Part shown: one piece after another, positions 16,529 to 25,439 of the stretch
How the letters are laid out: every line of letters starts with the position of its first letter
Position numbering within the stretch: position 1 is the first letter of the stretch
From: Deltaproteobacteria bacterium UBA4427
Lineage (GTDB): Bacteria; Myxococcota_A; UBA9160; UBA4427
NCBI GenBank assembly: GCA_002390675.1
Contig: DGPZ01000059.1
Location: 30,370-86,141, forward strand
Direction of reading: 5' to 3'
Length of the DNA stretch: 55,772 nt
Program-made: the position numbers and the translations under genes
Notes under the pieces: generated by a model
What the model was told of the DNA's origin: nothing
Databases searched by the model: none
Seen by the model: the letters and a program-made list of their open reading frames with translations, nothing else

Positions 16529-17494
16529 TTAACGTTGAACGGCGTTTCCGAGTTCGTTGATGGCTTCGTCTAATGCGGCGTCGATCGCGGCGTCCCAGGT
16601 TCGGGCGTCAGTGGCTTCCCTTGCTGCCGGTGGGAAGAGTACGCCGCGCGAGGAATTGACGAGGCCGCCTTCGAGGCCTTTCGGTCCGGGGACGAAGCCT
16701 TGGACCGCCGCCGCGGCCGAGCCACCCTGCGCTCCGTAGCCCGGGACAAGGAAAAGTGCGTTAGGCAGCGCTTCTCGCACTCGACGTGCCTGTTCTGGCC
16801 AGGTCGCGCCGACGACGACGCCGAGGGACGACCACGGGGTTGTGCTTCCCGCGAGGGATTTCTCGAAGCGTGCGAGGCCATCAGCGACGAGGCCGAAGAG
16901 CGGTTCGCCGGCGATGTCCCGGTCCTGCAGATCGGCGCTGCCTGGATTGCTGGTGCGGACGAGCACGAAGAGTCCTCGACCTGCATCTCCCGCGACCCGG
17001 GCGAAGGGTTCGATCGTGTCGAAGCCCAGATACGGATTCAGCGTAAGCGCGTCCGCGGGCATAACTGCATCCTTCGCGAGATAGGCCGATGCATACCCTT
17101 CTGCGGTCGAGCCGATATCGCCTCGCTTGGCGTCAAGCACCACGAGCAGCTCCGCTTCCTTGGCTCGACGCATCAGCCCGTCAAGCACGCGAATCCCGCG
17201 CCAGCCGAGCTGCTCGAAGAACGCGATCTGCGGCTTGATCGCGGCGACGCGGCCAGCGAGCCGATCGATCATGGCCCCAAGAAACGCTTCAACCGCATCC
17301 GCCGTCTGCTCCGCGTCCCGAGCCATGCTTCCCTTGCGAAAGAGATCCGAGATCGGTGCGAGATGCGGGTCGAGGCCAACGCAAAGCGGATGCCCGAGGT
17401 CGCGCACGCGAGTGATCAATTGATCCGCGAAATGCGGGGTAGGACCCGACGAAGCGGTGGGCGGGTTTGGGGGTCGGGCGTCGGTCGCGGCCAA
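16529..17494 (-). CDS. pyrF: Orotidine 5'-phosphate decarboxylase
   Basis: A 321-residue enzyme of the longer (type 2) PyrF group that decarboxylates OMP to UMP. LCVGLDPH opens the barrel; the catalytic DAKRGDIGST (D121, K123, D126) follows LLVVL. A late PGYGAQGG loop binds phosphate. The N-terminal ~20 residues are Pro/Ser-rich and probably not part of the fold. The gene is transcribed toward the small basic-protein gene and divergently from tgt. Confidence 0.92.
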   Translation of the reverse strand: MAATDARPPNPPTASSGPTPHFADQLITRVRDLGHPLCVGLDPHLAPISDLFRKGSMARDAEQTADAVEAFLGAMIDRLAGRVAAIKPQIAFFEQLGWRGIRVLDGLMRRAKEAELLVVLDAKRGDIGSTAEGYASAYLAKDAVMPADALTLNPYLGFDTIEPFARVAGDAGRGLFVLVRTSNPGSADLQDRDIAGEPLFGLVADGLARFEKSLAGSTTPWSSLGVVVGATWPEQARRVREALPNALFLVPGYGAQGGSAAAAVQGFVPGPKGLEGGLVNSSRGVLFPPAAREATDARTWDAAIDAALDEAINELGNAVQR

Positions 17495-17716
17495 GCAGCA
17501 CTCCTCACGAGGACCGCCGCGAGGGACCCGCTGCGGCCGGCGCCGATCCTACCGGAACGATCCGTTGGACGCCCGAATGAAAGCTCTCCGCATCATCGAC
17601 GGGACGCGCCACGAATCGCGCCGTGTAATCCCGGCGCACCGTCGCATCGCCCTCCCCTTCACATTCGCACGCCGCTTGCGGGTGGCTCATGGCGGATCAG
17701 GGCTACGATGCGCCGC

Positions 17717-18874
17717 ATGACTGATACGGATTCGAATGAGGCACGCCAAGGAGCGATGCGATTCACGCTCGAGCGTACGAGCGATCGCGCGCGCGCTGGC
17801 CGCGTCGAGACGCCCCACGGTGCGATCGAGACCCCGGCTTTCATGCCCGTCGGGACCCATGGCGCGCTCAAGGCGCTGACTCCCGCACAGGTCGCCGAGA
17901 GCGGCGCGGAAATCGTCCTCGCGAATACCTATCACCTCGCTTTGCGCCCCGGCGAAGCCCTCGTCGAAAGACTCGGCGGCTTGCATTCATTCATGCAGTG
18001 GCCGGGCCCGATCCTGACCGACTCCGGCGGCTTCCAGGTCTTTTCGCTTCCAGGTGTCGAGATTACGGATAAGTCCGCCCGCTTCAAGAATGAAGTCACG
18101 GGCAAGGTGATGGACCTGACTCCGGAACGGTCGATCGAGATTCAGAATAAGCTCGGCGCCGACATCATCATGGCCTTCGACGAGTGCACGCCTTATCCCG
18201 CGACTCGTGCCGAAGCGGGGCAAGGTGTTCGTCGCACGCTGCAGTGGATGGAGCGGTGTCTCAAGGCCCATTCGCGGCCGGATGATCAGGCACTCTTCGG
18301 AATTGTTCAGGGATCGACGTTTCCCGAGCTCCGTGAAGCTTGCGCCGCTTCGCTCATAGCGATGGATTGCCCGGGTTATGCGATCGGCGGCGTATCCGTC
18401 GGCGAAGGCCACGAACTCCTCTGCCAAGTGACGGACCACGCGGCGCCGCTGCTGCCCGAAGACAAGCCGCGCTATCTGATGGGCGTCGGCCTACCCGAAG
18501 ACTTGATCGCGTGTATCGGCTTCGGCATCGATATGTTCGACTGCGTGATTCCCACGCGTTATGCGCGCTCGGCCACCGTATTCACCGCCCGCGGCCGCAT
18601 CCGCCTCACAAACCGAAAGTTCCGGCGCGACGCCTTCCCCGTCGATGCGTCGTGCGATTGCTACACCTGCACGGGCGGGTTCACGCGCGCCTACATCCAT
18701 CACCTTTTTGCAGCGAACGAAGTGCTCTCCGCCGTCCTCTGCTCGATCCACAACGTGCGCTTCTATCAACGCCTCGTTTCCGATGCTCGAGCAGCGATCC
18801 TCGCAGGCGACTACAAAGCCTTCGCAACGGACTTCATGGCGCTGTACCAAAACGAGACAGATGCCGCAGGCTAG
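17717..18874 (+). CDS. tgt: tRNA-guanine transglycosylase
   Basis: A 385-residue enzyme that exchanges guanine-34 for a queuosine precursor in tRNA(Asn/Asp/His/Tyr). Visible are the catalytic D102 in TDSGGFQVFS, nucleophile D275 in IDMFDCVIPTR, YAIGGVSVGE, and the zinc site C313-x-C315-x2-C318 with H345. After PTR the sequence is YARSATVF where most bacterial enzymes have NARxG, a mild deviation. The frame is open far upstream, antisense to pyrF; ATG 17717 is chosen because the domain begins a few residues later (ATG 17708 and 17756 are alternatives). Confidence 0.93.
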   Translation: MTDTDSNEARQGAMRFTLERTSDRARAGRVETPHGAIETPAFMPVGTHGALKALTPAQVAESGAEIVLANTYHLALRPGEALVERLGGLHSFMQWPGPILTDSGGFQVFSLPGVEITDKSARFKNEVTGKVMDLTPERSIEIQNKLGADIIMAFDECTPYPATRAEAGQGVRRTLQWMERCLKAHSRPDDQALFGIVQGSTFPELREACAASLIAMDCPGYAIGGVSVGEGHELLCQVTDHAAPLLPEDKPRYLMGVGLPEDLIACIGFGIDMFDCVIPTRYARSATVFTARGRIRLTNRKFRRDAFPVDASCDCYTCTGGFTRAYIHHLFAANEVLSAVLCSIHNVRFYQRLVSDARAAILAGDYKAFATDFMALYQNETDAAG

Positions 18875-18888
18875 AATACCTTCCCAGC

Positions 18889-20058
18889 ATGACTGCCATT
18901 AGAAATCCTACGACGTCGTCCTCTGCAACTTTCTGCTCGAAGCTCCTGGGCGCCCCTGCGACGCTCCGGGCTGCCTTGACGCCCCGGGTCCTTGCGCCCG
19001 CTTTGGCGTGGATGCTTCTCGCGGGGTTCTCGTTTTGTCTCTCCGGCTGTAGCGCCCTCGGCGAGCCGGGCAGCGAAGCGAACGCATCGACGGACGCACG
19101 CGAAGGCGACGACACGATCGTCCTCGTCCTCGACGGACGAAACGTGACCCAAGCCGAGCTCCACGCACACATGCAGGAGCAATTCCTCGACGAGTTGCTG
19201 CGACAGTCCGAGAGCGAACTCTTCACGATTCGCGAGCAGGCAGCCCGTGACCTAGTGCGGCGCTACGTGATCGATGCCGCCGCCACCGAACGCGGAACGA
19301 CCGCCGAAGCCCTCTTCGACGAAATCGCCGCATCCGCCGCACCCGCGACCCTCGAAGACGTGACGAGCTGGTACGCCGAAAACCAGGAACGCCTACGCGG
19401 TGCACCTCTCCAAGACGTCGCCGAACGGATCAAAGAACTCCTCGACAACGAAGCCCGATACACTGCCTGGGGAGATTTCGTAGGCCCGCGCCTCGAGGCG
19501 CTCGAATGGGAGCTGCTGATCGACCCGCCGCGCGCTGAACTAACAGCCACCAGCCTGATTCGTGGCAATCCCGAAGCGCCGATCACGCTCATGTCCTTCA
19601 GCGACTACCAATGCCCCTACTGCATCCGCTCTGAGCTGGTGCTTAACGAGGTCCTCGCCCGCTATCCGGGCCGTGTTCGCCTGATTCATCGCCACTTCCC
19701 CCTCGACAACATCCACCCCTTCGCACGCCCGGCCTCCGAAGCCGCCATGTGCGCAGAGGAGCAGGGACGCTTTTGGGATTTCCATGACGCAATCTTCGCG
19801 CGTGAAGGACGCCTCTCAAGTGCGAGCTTCGGCGAGATTGCAGCGGAACTCGATCTCGACGCCACAGCACTCGCCGAATGCATCGACGAAGGCCGCTACC
19901 GCCAAGCCGTGCAGGCCGACTTGGTCGACGGCCAGGAGGCCGGCGTGACCGGCACCCCCGCCTACTTCGTAAACGGCATAGCGCTCAAGGGCGCCCAGGA
20001 TGCCGACGAAATCAGTCGCCTCATCGATGCCGAGCTGCTGCGGCTTAAGGCGGACTAG
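18889..20058 (+). CDS. DsbA-type thiol oxidoreductase lipoprotein with N-terminal helical domain
   Basis: A 389-residue protein. A long N-terminus leads to the lipobox LSGC (Cys54), so it is likely a lipoprotein. Residues ~75-205 are alpha-helical (VLVLDGRNVTQAELHAHM and following), similar to SurA/PpiC-type N-domains. Residues ~220-389 form a thioredoxin/DsbA domain: active site C242-P-Y-C245, the helical insert, and cis-Pro357 in TGTPAYFVNG. It probably forms or rearranges disulfides in the periplasm. It starts 15 bases after tgt and is probably co-transcribed. Confidence 0.85.
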   Translation: MTAIRNPTTSSSATFCSKLLGAPATLRAALTPRVLAPALAWMLLAGFSFCLSGCSALGEPGSEANASTDAREGDDTIVLVLDGRNVTQAELHAHMQEQFLDELLRQSESELFTIREQAARDLVRRYVIDAAATERGTTAEALFDEIAASAAPATLEDVTSWYAENQERLRGAPLQDVAERIKELLDNEARYTAWGDFVGPRLEALEWELLIDPPRAELTATSLIRGNPEAPITLMSFSDYQCPYCIRSELVLNEVLARYPGRVRLIHRHFPLDNIHPFARPASEAAMCAEEQGRFWDFHDAIFAREGRLSSASFGEIAAELDLDATALAECIDEGRYRQAVQADLVDGQEAGVTGTPAYFVNGIALKGAQDADEISRLIDAELLRLKAD

Positions 20059-20445
20059 CGGGCGACTAAAATGCTTGGCCCCCCAAGAGATGTGGAAAGA
20101 GGCTTACTCTGATTGGTTGTCTATAGACCGCTTAGATCACACTTCGATGATCGTCACCCGCTGAGGATTGACCTTCTCGCATAGGCACTTGCGGAAGCCA
20201 GGCGGAGGGAGCCGCAGGTACTAGATTCAAGTATCTGTTTTATAATGGTTTTTCTGATTCCCCAACGGCATGGCGCGATTCGAGCTTCGGATCCGCCTTC
20301 CGGTGGCAGATTATCCTCTCGATAACGAACTCGGATACCGGCCCGTCGCTTTAAGTAACCGCGATCTCGCTGCATCAAAATGAACGCCCGATACAACACA
20401 TGAAGACATGACAGAGCCCAGTGGATTCGGGAACATGCGCCGCTT
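20059..20445. other. Intergenic region, nothing recognised
   Basis: About 390 bases before ychF with mixed composition. No gene, tRNA or clear terminator is supported on either strand. AT-rich patches near 20230-20255 and 20370-20405 could hold the ychF promoter. Confidence 0.4.
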
Positions 20446-21540
20446 ATGGGACTCACCTGCGGAATAGTCGGCCTCCCCAACGTCGGTAAGAGCACGATCT
20501 TCAATGCTCTGACCGCCGCTGGCATTCAGGCCGAGAACTACCCTTTTTGCACTATCGAACCCAATACGGGGATCGTCACGGTGCCTGACTTGCGGCTCGA
20601 CGAGCTCGATTCATTGATCCAATCGAAATCCGTCGTCCCCACCACGGTCGAATTCGTGGACATCGCCGGCCTCGTCAAAGGCGCTTCGCAGGGCGAAGGC
20701 CTCGGCAACCAGTTCCTTGGCAATATCCGCGAGACGAGCGCGATCATTCACGTCGTGCGCTGCTTCGACGACGAGAACGTCGTGCACGTCGACGGCAGCA
20801 CGGACCCCATCCGCGACGTCGAGACGATCGATATCGAACTCGGCCTCGCCGATCTCGATACGATCGACAAACGTATCGACCGTGTCCGTAAGGTCACCAA
20901 ATCCGGCGACAAGCAGGCCAAGATCGAACTCGCCTTCTTCGAATCTCTCCGCGATCACATTTCGGCGGATCAGCCCGCTCGCACCTTCGACGTCCCCGAC
21001 ACACTCGCCGGCCCCTTTAAGGAAATTTGCCTGTTGACGGCAAAGCCGGTGCTCTACGTCGCGAACGTCGACGAAGATGGACTCGCCACAGGCAACGACT
21101 ACAGCGCGACTCTCGAGGCCCACGCAAACGCAGCAGGCGCCGAAGTCGTCCGCATCTGCGGCAAAGTCGAGGCTGAACTCTCGGAGCTCGATGACGCAGA
21201 CAAGCGCGAGTTCTTGGCGGATCTCGGCGCGGAAGAACCTGGCCTGAATCGATTGATTCGTGCGGCCTATGGCCTGCTCAAGCTCCTCACATTCTTTACG
21301 GCTGGGCCGAAAGAGATCCGGGCCTGGACCATTCGTGAGGGAACCGCGGCACCTCAAGCCGCTGCGGAGATTCACTCGGACTTCGAGAAGCATTTCATTC
21401 GCGCCGAAGTGATCCCATACGCGACGTACGTGGAGTGCGAAGGTGAGGCCGGTGCGAAAGCCAAGGGCGTCATGCAAGTCGAGGGCAAGGAATACATCGT
21501 CTCCGACGGCGATGTGATCTTCTTCAGGACGAGCGCGTAG
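20446..21540 (+). CDS. ychF: Redox-regulated ATPase YchF/OLA1
   Basis: A 364-residue Obg-family P-loop protein. The G1 loop GLPNVGKST is at residues 9-17, with DIAGLVKGASQGEGLGNQFL as G3. The nucleotide-specificity loop reads NVDE in place of NKxD, as expected for an ATP-preferring YchF. A coiled-coil insertion and the C-terminal TGS domain (REGTAAPQAAAEIHSDFEKHFI-like region) complete it. It binds ribosomes and takes part in stress responses in other bacteria. A stand-alone gene. Confidence 0.95.
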   Translation: MGLTCGIVGLPNVGKSTIFNALTAAGIQAENYPFCTIEPNTGIVTVPDLRLDELDSLIQSKSVVPTTVEFVDIAGLVKGASQGEGLGNQFLGNIRETSAIIHVVRCFDDENVVHVDGSTDPIRDVETIDIELGLADLDTIDKRIDRVRKVTKSGDKQAKIELAFFESLRDHISADQPARTFDVPDTLAGPFKEICLLTAKPVLYVANVDEDGLATGNDYSATLEAHANAAGAEVVRICGKVEAELSELDDADKREFLADLGAEEPGLNRLIRAAYGLLKLLTFFTAGPKEIRAWTIREGTAAPQAAAEIHSDFEKHFIRAEVIPYATYVECEGEAGAKAKGVMQVEGKEYIVSDGDVIFFRTSA

Positions 21541-21695
21541 CTCGTTTTCCCAATCCGCCTTGCTTCGCCCTCGCTTACGCGCACTCTGTGCGCAACTACA
21601 CGACTGCGATTGCCCGTCAGTTTCGGGCTCGTGCTCCCTAGCTAAACGGGAGATAGTCTTCGTCCCACACGGCTTAACCTCAGGAGATCGAAACA

Positions 21696-22997
21696 ATGAG
21701 TGACGAAACGAATCACGGCCTCGGAACCCTTGCTGTCCACGCGGGTCAAGTGCCCGACCCGACCACGAACGCGCGTGCCGTCCCGATCTACGCAACGACC
21801 TCATATGTTTTCGACAGCACAGAACATGCCGCCAATCTCTTCGGCCTCTCCGAGTTCGGCAACATCTATAGCCGGCTGATGAACCCGACGAACGATGTTC
21901 TCGAAAAACGCCTAGCTCTTATGGACGGCGGCGCGGCTGGACTCTCCTTCGCCTCAGGACAAGCGGCGATCACAGCGGCCCTTCAGACGATCTGTCACGT
22001 GGGCCAGAACTTCGTCTCGGCGACGAGTCTTTACGGCGGAACCTGGACCCTCTTCACCCAGACCTTCAAGAACATGGGCGTCGAGGTTCGTTTCTTCGAT
22101 CCGAATCATCCCGAAGAAATTCACGACCTCGTCGACGAGAACACGCGATGCGTCTATTTCGAAAGCATTGGCAATCCGAAGAACGATGTCCCCGACTTCA
22201 AGAAAATTACGGATATCGCTCACGAGCACGGACTTCCGGCGTTATGTGACAACACGGTCATGACGCCTGCCCTGCTTCGGCCGATCGAACACGGCGTCGA
22301 CATCGTGATCTACTCCACCACGAAGTTCATCGGCGGCCACGGAGTACATGTCGGCGGCGCGATCATCGACAGCGCGAACTTCCCCTGGGCCGACAATCCC
22401 GAAAAGTGGCCTGAGTTCTGTGCACCCTCACCCTCCTATCACGGCGCTGTCTTCGAAGAAGCGCTTCGCCCCATGGGCAACATCGCGTACATCATGCACA
22501 TTCGAACGCATTGGCTGCGGGACACCGGAGCGGCCATGAGTCCCTTCGCCGGGTTCCTCACGCTCCAAGGTCTTGAGACCCTCCATCTGCGCATGCCGCG
22601 ACATTGCGAGAACGCCTTGGCAGTCGCGCAATTCCTAGAAGCACATGAACTCGTCGAGTGGGTCAACTACCCAGGGCTTCCGAGCCATCCTCATCACGAG
22701 GCCGCGAAGGAGATTCTGCCTGACGGAGCGGGCGCCATCCTGGGCTTTGGCATTCGCGGCGGCGAAGAAGCGGGCAAGCGTTTCATCGAGAACGTGAAGC
22801 TCGCCAGCCATCTCGCGAACATTGGCGACGCGAAGACCCTTGTGATCCACCCCGCCTCTACAACGCACTCTCAACTCACTCCCGAGGAGCAGGTGACCAC
22901 GGGCGTGACAGCGGAATATATTCGTGTATCGGTTGGCATAGAAGACGCGAAGGACATCATCGCGGATCTCGATCAGGCCCTGCGCGCCAGCGCCTAA
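21696..22997 (+). CDS. metY: O-acetylhomoserine aminocarboxypropyltransferase (sulfhydrylase)
   Basis: A 433-residue PLP enzyme that makes homocysteine from O-acetylhomoserine and sulfide. The PLP lysine is K210 in IYSTTKFIGGHG; the SFASGQAAITAAL and SLYGGTWTLF segments bind the cofactor phosphate and stack on the ring. The long loop after the lysine (FPWADNPEKWPEF) is typical of MetY rather than MetB/MetC. AGGAG precedes ATG by nine bases. It is followed after 42 bases by a gene making its substrate, so direct sulfhydrylation is the likely methionine route here. Confidence 0.93.
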   Translation: MSDETNHGLGTLAVHAGQVPDPTTNARAVPIYATTSYVFDSTEHAANLFGLSEFGNIYSRLMNPTNDVLEKRLALMDGGAAGLSFASGQAAITAALQTICHVGQNFVSATSLYGGTWTLFTQTFKNMGVEVRFFDPNHPEEIHDLVDENTRCVYFESIGNPKNDVPDFKKITDIAHEHGLPALCDNTVMTPALLRPIEHGVDIVIYSTTKFIGGHGVHVGGAIIDSANFPWADNPEKWPEFCAPSPSYHGAVFEEALRPMGNIAYIMHIRTHWLRDTGAAMSPFAGFLTLQGLETLHLRMPRHCENALAVAQFLEAHELVEWVNYPGLPSHPHHEAAKEILPDGAGAILGFGIRGGEEAGKRFIENVKLASHLANIGDAKTLVIHPASTTHSQLTPEEQVTTGVTAEYIRVSVGIEDAKDIIADLDQALRASA

Positions 22998-23039
22998 CGC
23001 AGCCGACCACGGCCTCATGCATATGACGATGACCCGATC

Positions 23040-24848
23040 ATGAAGCAATTGAACCCGCTCGGTCCGATCGAGCGCGGGCTTCGCCCGCCACAGCATGCGC
23101 AGCTATGGGAAGCCGACGCCCCGCTCACGCTTGAGAGCGGGGGCTCACTGCCTTCGGTAGTCGTTGCCTATGAAACCTGGGGCGAGCTCAACGAAGACGC
23201 TTCGAACGGGGTCTTGGTTTGTCACGCACTGAGCGGGGACTCTCATGCGGCGCAGCACGATGACGAAGATGACGCCGGCTGGTGGGATCTTCTCATCGGC
23301 CCGGGCAAAGCGATTGACACGCATCGATATTTCGTCATTTGCTCGAATGTGTTAGGCGGCTGCCGCGGCACGACGGGGCCGAATTTCACTCGACCCGAAG
23401 GCGATCAGCCCTACGGCGCCGACTTTCCGGTCGTCACCGTTGGCGACATGGTCGAAGTTCAACAGCGGCTCGTCTATTCCCTCGGCATCGAGAAGCTTGC
23501 AGCGGTCGTTGGTGGTTCACTCGGCGGCCTTCAAGCCCTAACCTGGGCCATCGACCAGCCGAATAGACTCGGCGCGGCAATCGTACTCGCGGCTTCACCG
23601 CGACTGAGCAGCCAAGGGATTGCCTTCGATGTGGTCGGACGGAATGCGATCCGACACGATGCGCACTTTCAGGGCGGACAGTATTACAACGACGAAGCGC
23701 CTGAGGCCGGGCTCGCGCTCGCTCGAATGCTTGCGCATATCACGTATCTCTCCGACGAATCGATGCGGGCGAAGTTCGATCCGACGCGTCTCCAACCCCG
23801 CGCAATTGAGACCGGCTTCGAGAGTGTGTTCTCAGTCGGCACGTATCTAGCGCATCAGGGCGACCGCTTCGTCGAACGCTTCGATGCGAATAGCTATGTG
23901 ACGCTTACGACCGCCATGGATCTCTTCGATCTCGGCGACACACCCGAAGCCATCGCAAAATCGCTTGCCCCAGCACAATGCCGCTGGCTCTTCCTCAGCT
24001 TCTCAAGCGACTGGCTCTATCCCGCAGCCGCTTCGCAGCGATTAGTCGACGCCCTCGTTGCCCAGGGTCGTTCGGTCAGCAGCTGCGTCATCGAAAGTCC
24101 CGCCGGCCACGATTCGTTCCTGCTCGAAGACTCCATGGTCCTCGGAACCCGGATGATTTCGAGCGTACTCGCGGCCCAGTCTGGGGATACCGGCCCGATT
24201 AGGGTGCCTGAAGAACCGCGCCCTGGCCAGCCGACTAACATATTCTTCACGAATCGCCTCGACTACGGACTGATTTTACGATTGATGCCCGAATGCGCGA
24301 GCATCGTCGACCTCGGCTGCGGCAACGGCGAACTTCTATCGATTCTTCGCGACAGAAATCACTCACCTCTGCTTGGCATCGAGCGTGACGCAAGGGAAGT
24401 CGCGCAGTCGGTCGGCCGCGGCCTCGATACGATCCACGCAGACGTCGACCAGGGCCTGGCCGCTATTCCCGACCACTCCTTCGACGTGGCGCTGCTTTCA
24501 CAAACCCTGCAATCTGTCGTCGATGTCGTTGGCGTCCTGCAAGAAATCGTGCGCATCGCCGACCGCGGCATAGTCAGCTTCCCGAACTTCGCCCATGCGC
24601 CACTGCGCGAGATGTTCGTGCGTGAAGGACGGCTCCCTAAAGAGGAAGGGCTCTACGCCTACGACTGGTACGACACCCCAAACCGCCGCTTTCCCTCGAT
24701 TCTCGACTTCCAAGAACTCTGCGGGAAAATCGGCATTCAGATCGACGACGCGATCTACCTCGACTCCTCAAAGGGCATCGAAGTATCTGACGATCCGAAC
24801 CTGAATGCGGATGTTGCTGTAGTCGCGATTCGCCGCGCCGATCGCTAA
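23040..24848 (+). CDS. MetX-MetW fusion: homoserine O-acyltransferase with MetW domain
   Basis: A 602-residue two-domain protein. Residues 1-~385 are MetX, an alpha/beta-hydrolase acyltransferase: nucleophile S160 in VVGGSLGGLQAL, D324 in SSDWLYP, H357 in AGHDSF. Residues ~400-602 are MetW, a class I methyltransferase-like protein: glycine motif DLGCGNGELL at 424-433 and the typical VSFPNFAHAP and YDTPNRRFPSI blocks. In many proteobacteria metX and metW are separate neighbours and MetW activates MetX. Here they are one chain with a short Pro-rich linker (EEPRPGQP). Probably in an operon with metY. Confidence 0.93.
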   Translation: MKQLNPLGPIERGLRPPQHAQLWEADAPLTLESGGSLPSVVVAYETWGELNEDASNGVLVCHALSGDSHAAQHDDEDDAGWWDLLIGPGKAIDTHRYFVICSNVLGGCRGTTGPNFTRPEGDQPYGADFPVVTVGDMVEVQQRLVYSLGIEKLAAVVGGSLGGLQALTWAIDQPNRLGAAIVLAASPRLSSQGIAFDVVGRNAIRHDAHFQGGQYYNDEAPEAGLALARMLAHITYLSDESMRAKFDPTRLQPRAIETGFESVFSVGTYLAHQGDRFVERFDANSYVTLTTAMDLFDLGDTPEAIAKSLAPAQCRWLFLSFSSDWLYPAAASQRLVDALVAQGRSVSSCVIESPAGHDSFLLEDSMVLGTRMISSVLAAQSGDTGPIRVPEEPRPGQPTNIFFTNRLDYGLILRLMPECASIVDLGCGNGELLSILRDRNHSPLLGIERDAREVAQSVGRGLDTIHADVDQGLAAIPDHSFDVALLSQTLQSVVDVVGVLQEIVRIADRGIVSFPNFAHAPLREMFVREGRLPKEEGLYAYDWYDTPNRRFPSILDFQELCGKIGIQIDDAIYLDSSKGIEVSDDPNLNADVAVVAIRRADR

Positions 24849-24919
24849 CCGAGAACTTTTTCGCGCGACGTTCATCCGTGTGCGAAACCCGCGCATCTTC
24901 TGCGATACAGTCGCGCGCC

Positions 24920-25405
24920 ATGGCCAAGCGACAAACCCGACAGATGACGCCCGAAGAAGTACTCGAGACCCAGTTCGGTGGACCGGACACGGGAATCTTC
25001 ACCGACGGATCCTGTGATCCGAATCCCGGCCGCGGTGGCTGGGGATGGGTATGGGTCGAGGACGGCAAGATTCTCGATCGCGGCAATGGTCGCGACCCCG
25101 ACACTACGAACAACCGCATGGAGCTCAAAGCCTTGGTCGAGGCGTTCAAGAAGATGCCCAGTGAACGTGAACTGGTCGCCTACTCCGACAGCCAGCTCTG
25201 CGTGAACACGATCAACGAATGGGCGCCCGGCTGGGAAAAACGCGGCTGGAAGCGTAAAGGCGGCCCGATTAAGAATCTCGAACTCGTGCAGGAGCTCTAC
25301 GCACTTGCCCAAGAAAAACCCATGATCGAACTCCGCTGGATTCGTGCGCATGAAGGCTCGCGGTGGAACGAATACGCGGACGCACTAGCAGCACTCGACG
25401 CATAA
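24920..25405 (+). CDS. Ribonuclease HI-type protein
   Basis: A 161-residue RNase H fold. The four catalytic carboxylates are present: D29 in FTDGSCDPNPG, E68 in NRMELKAL, D90 in YSDSQLCVN and D154 in WNEYADALA, with the helper H144 in IRAHEGS. GWEKRGWKRKGGPIKN forms the basic handle region that binds the hybrid. It cuts RNA in RNA-DNA hybrids. ATG 24920 is chosen because the ~14 codons upstream look non-coding. A short N-terminal extension precedes the fold. Confidence 0.9.
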   Translation: MAKRQTRQMTPEEVLETQFGGPDTGIFTDGSCDPNPGRGGWGWVWVEDGKILDRGNGRDPDTTNNRMELKALVEAFKKMPSERELVAYSDSQLCVNTINEWAPGWEKRGWKRKGGPIKNLELVQELYALAQEKPMIELRWIRAHEGSRWNEYADALAALDA

Positions 25406-25439
25406 CATCTCATACTCTTGAGGAAAGCGAGAGCCGAAG

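Noticed and set aside
16700..17716. Long open frame extending 5' of tgt
   Set aside because: It is the antisense frame of pyrF; residue composition is non-native and the Tgt fold begins only after 17717.
18340..18888. Long open frame extending 5' of the DsbA-like gene
   Set aside because: This overlaps the end of tgt in another frame and is Arg-rich shadow sequence; the true start is ATG 18889.
20611..21804. 397-codon minus-strand frame over ychF
   Set aside because: It is the antisense shadow of ychF, whose motifs are unambiguous.
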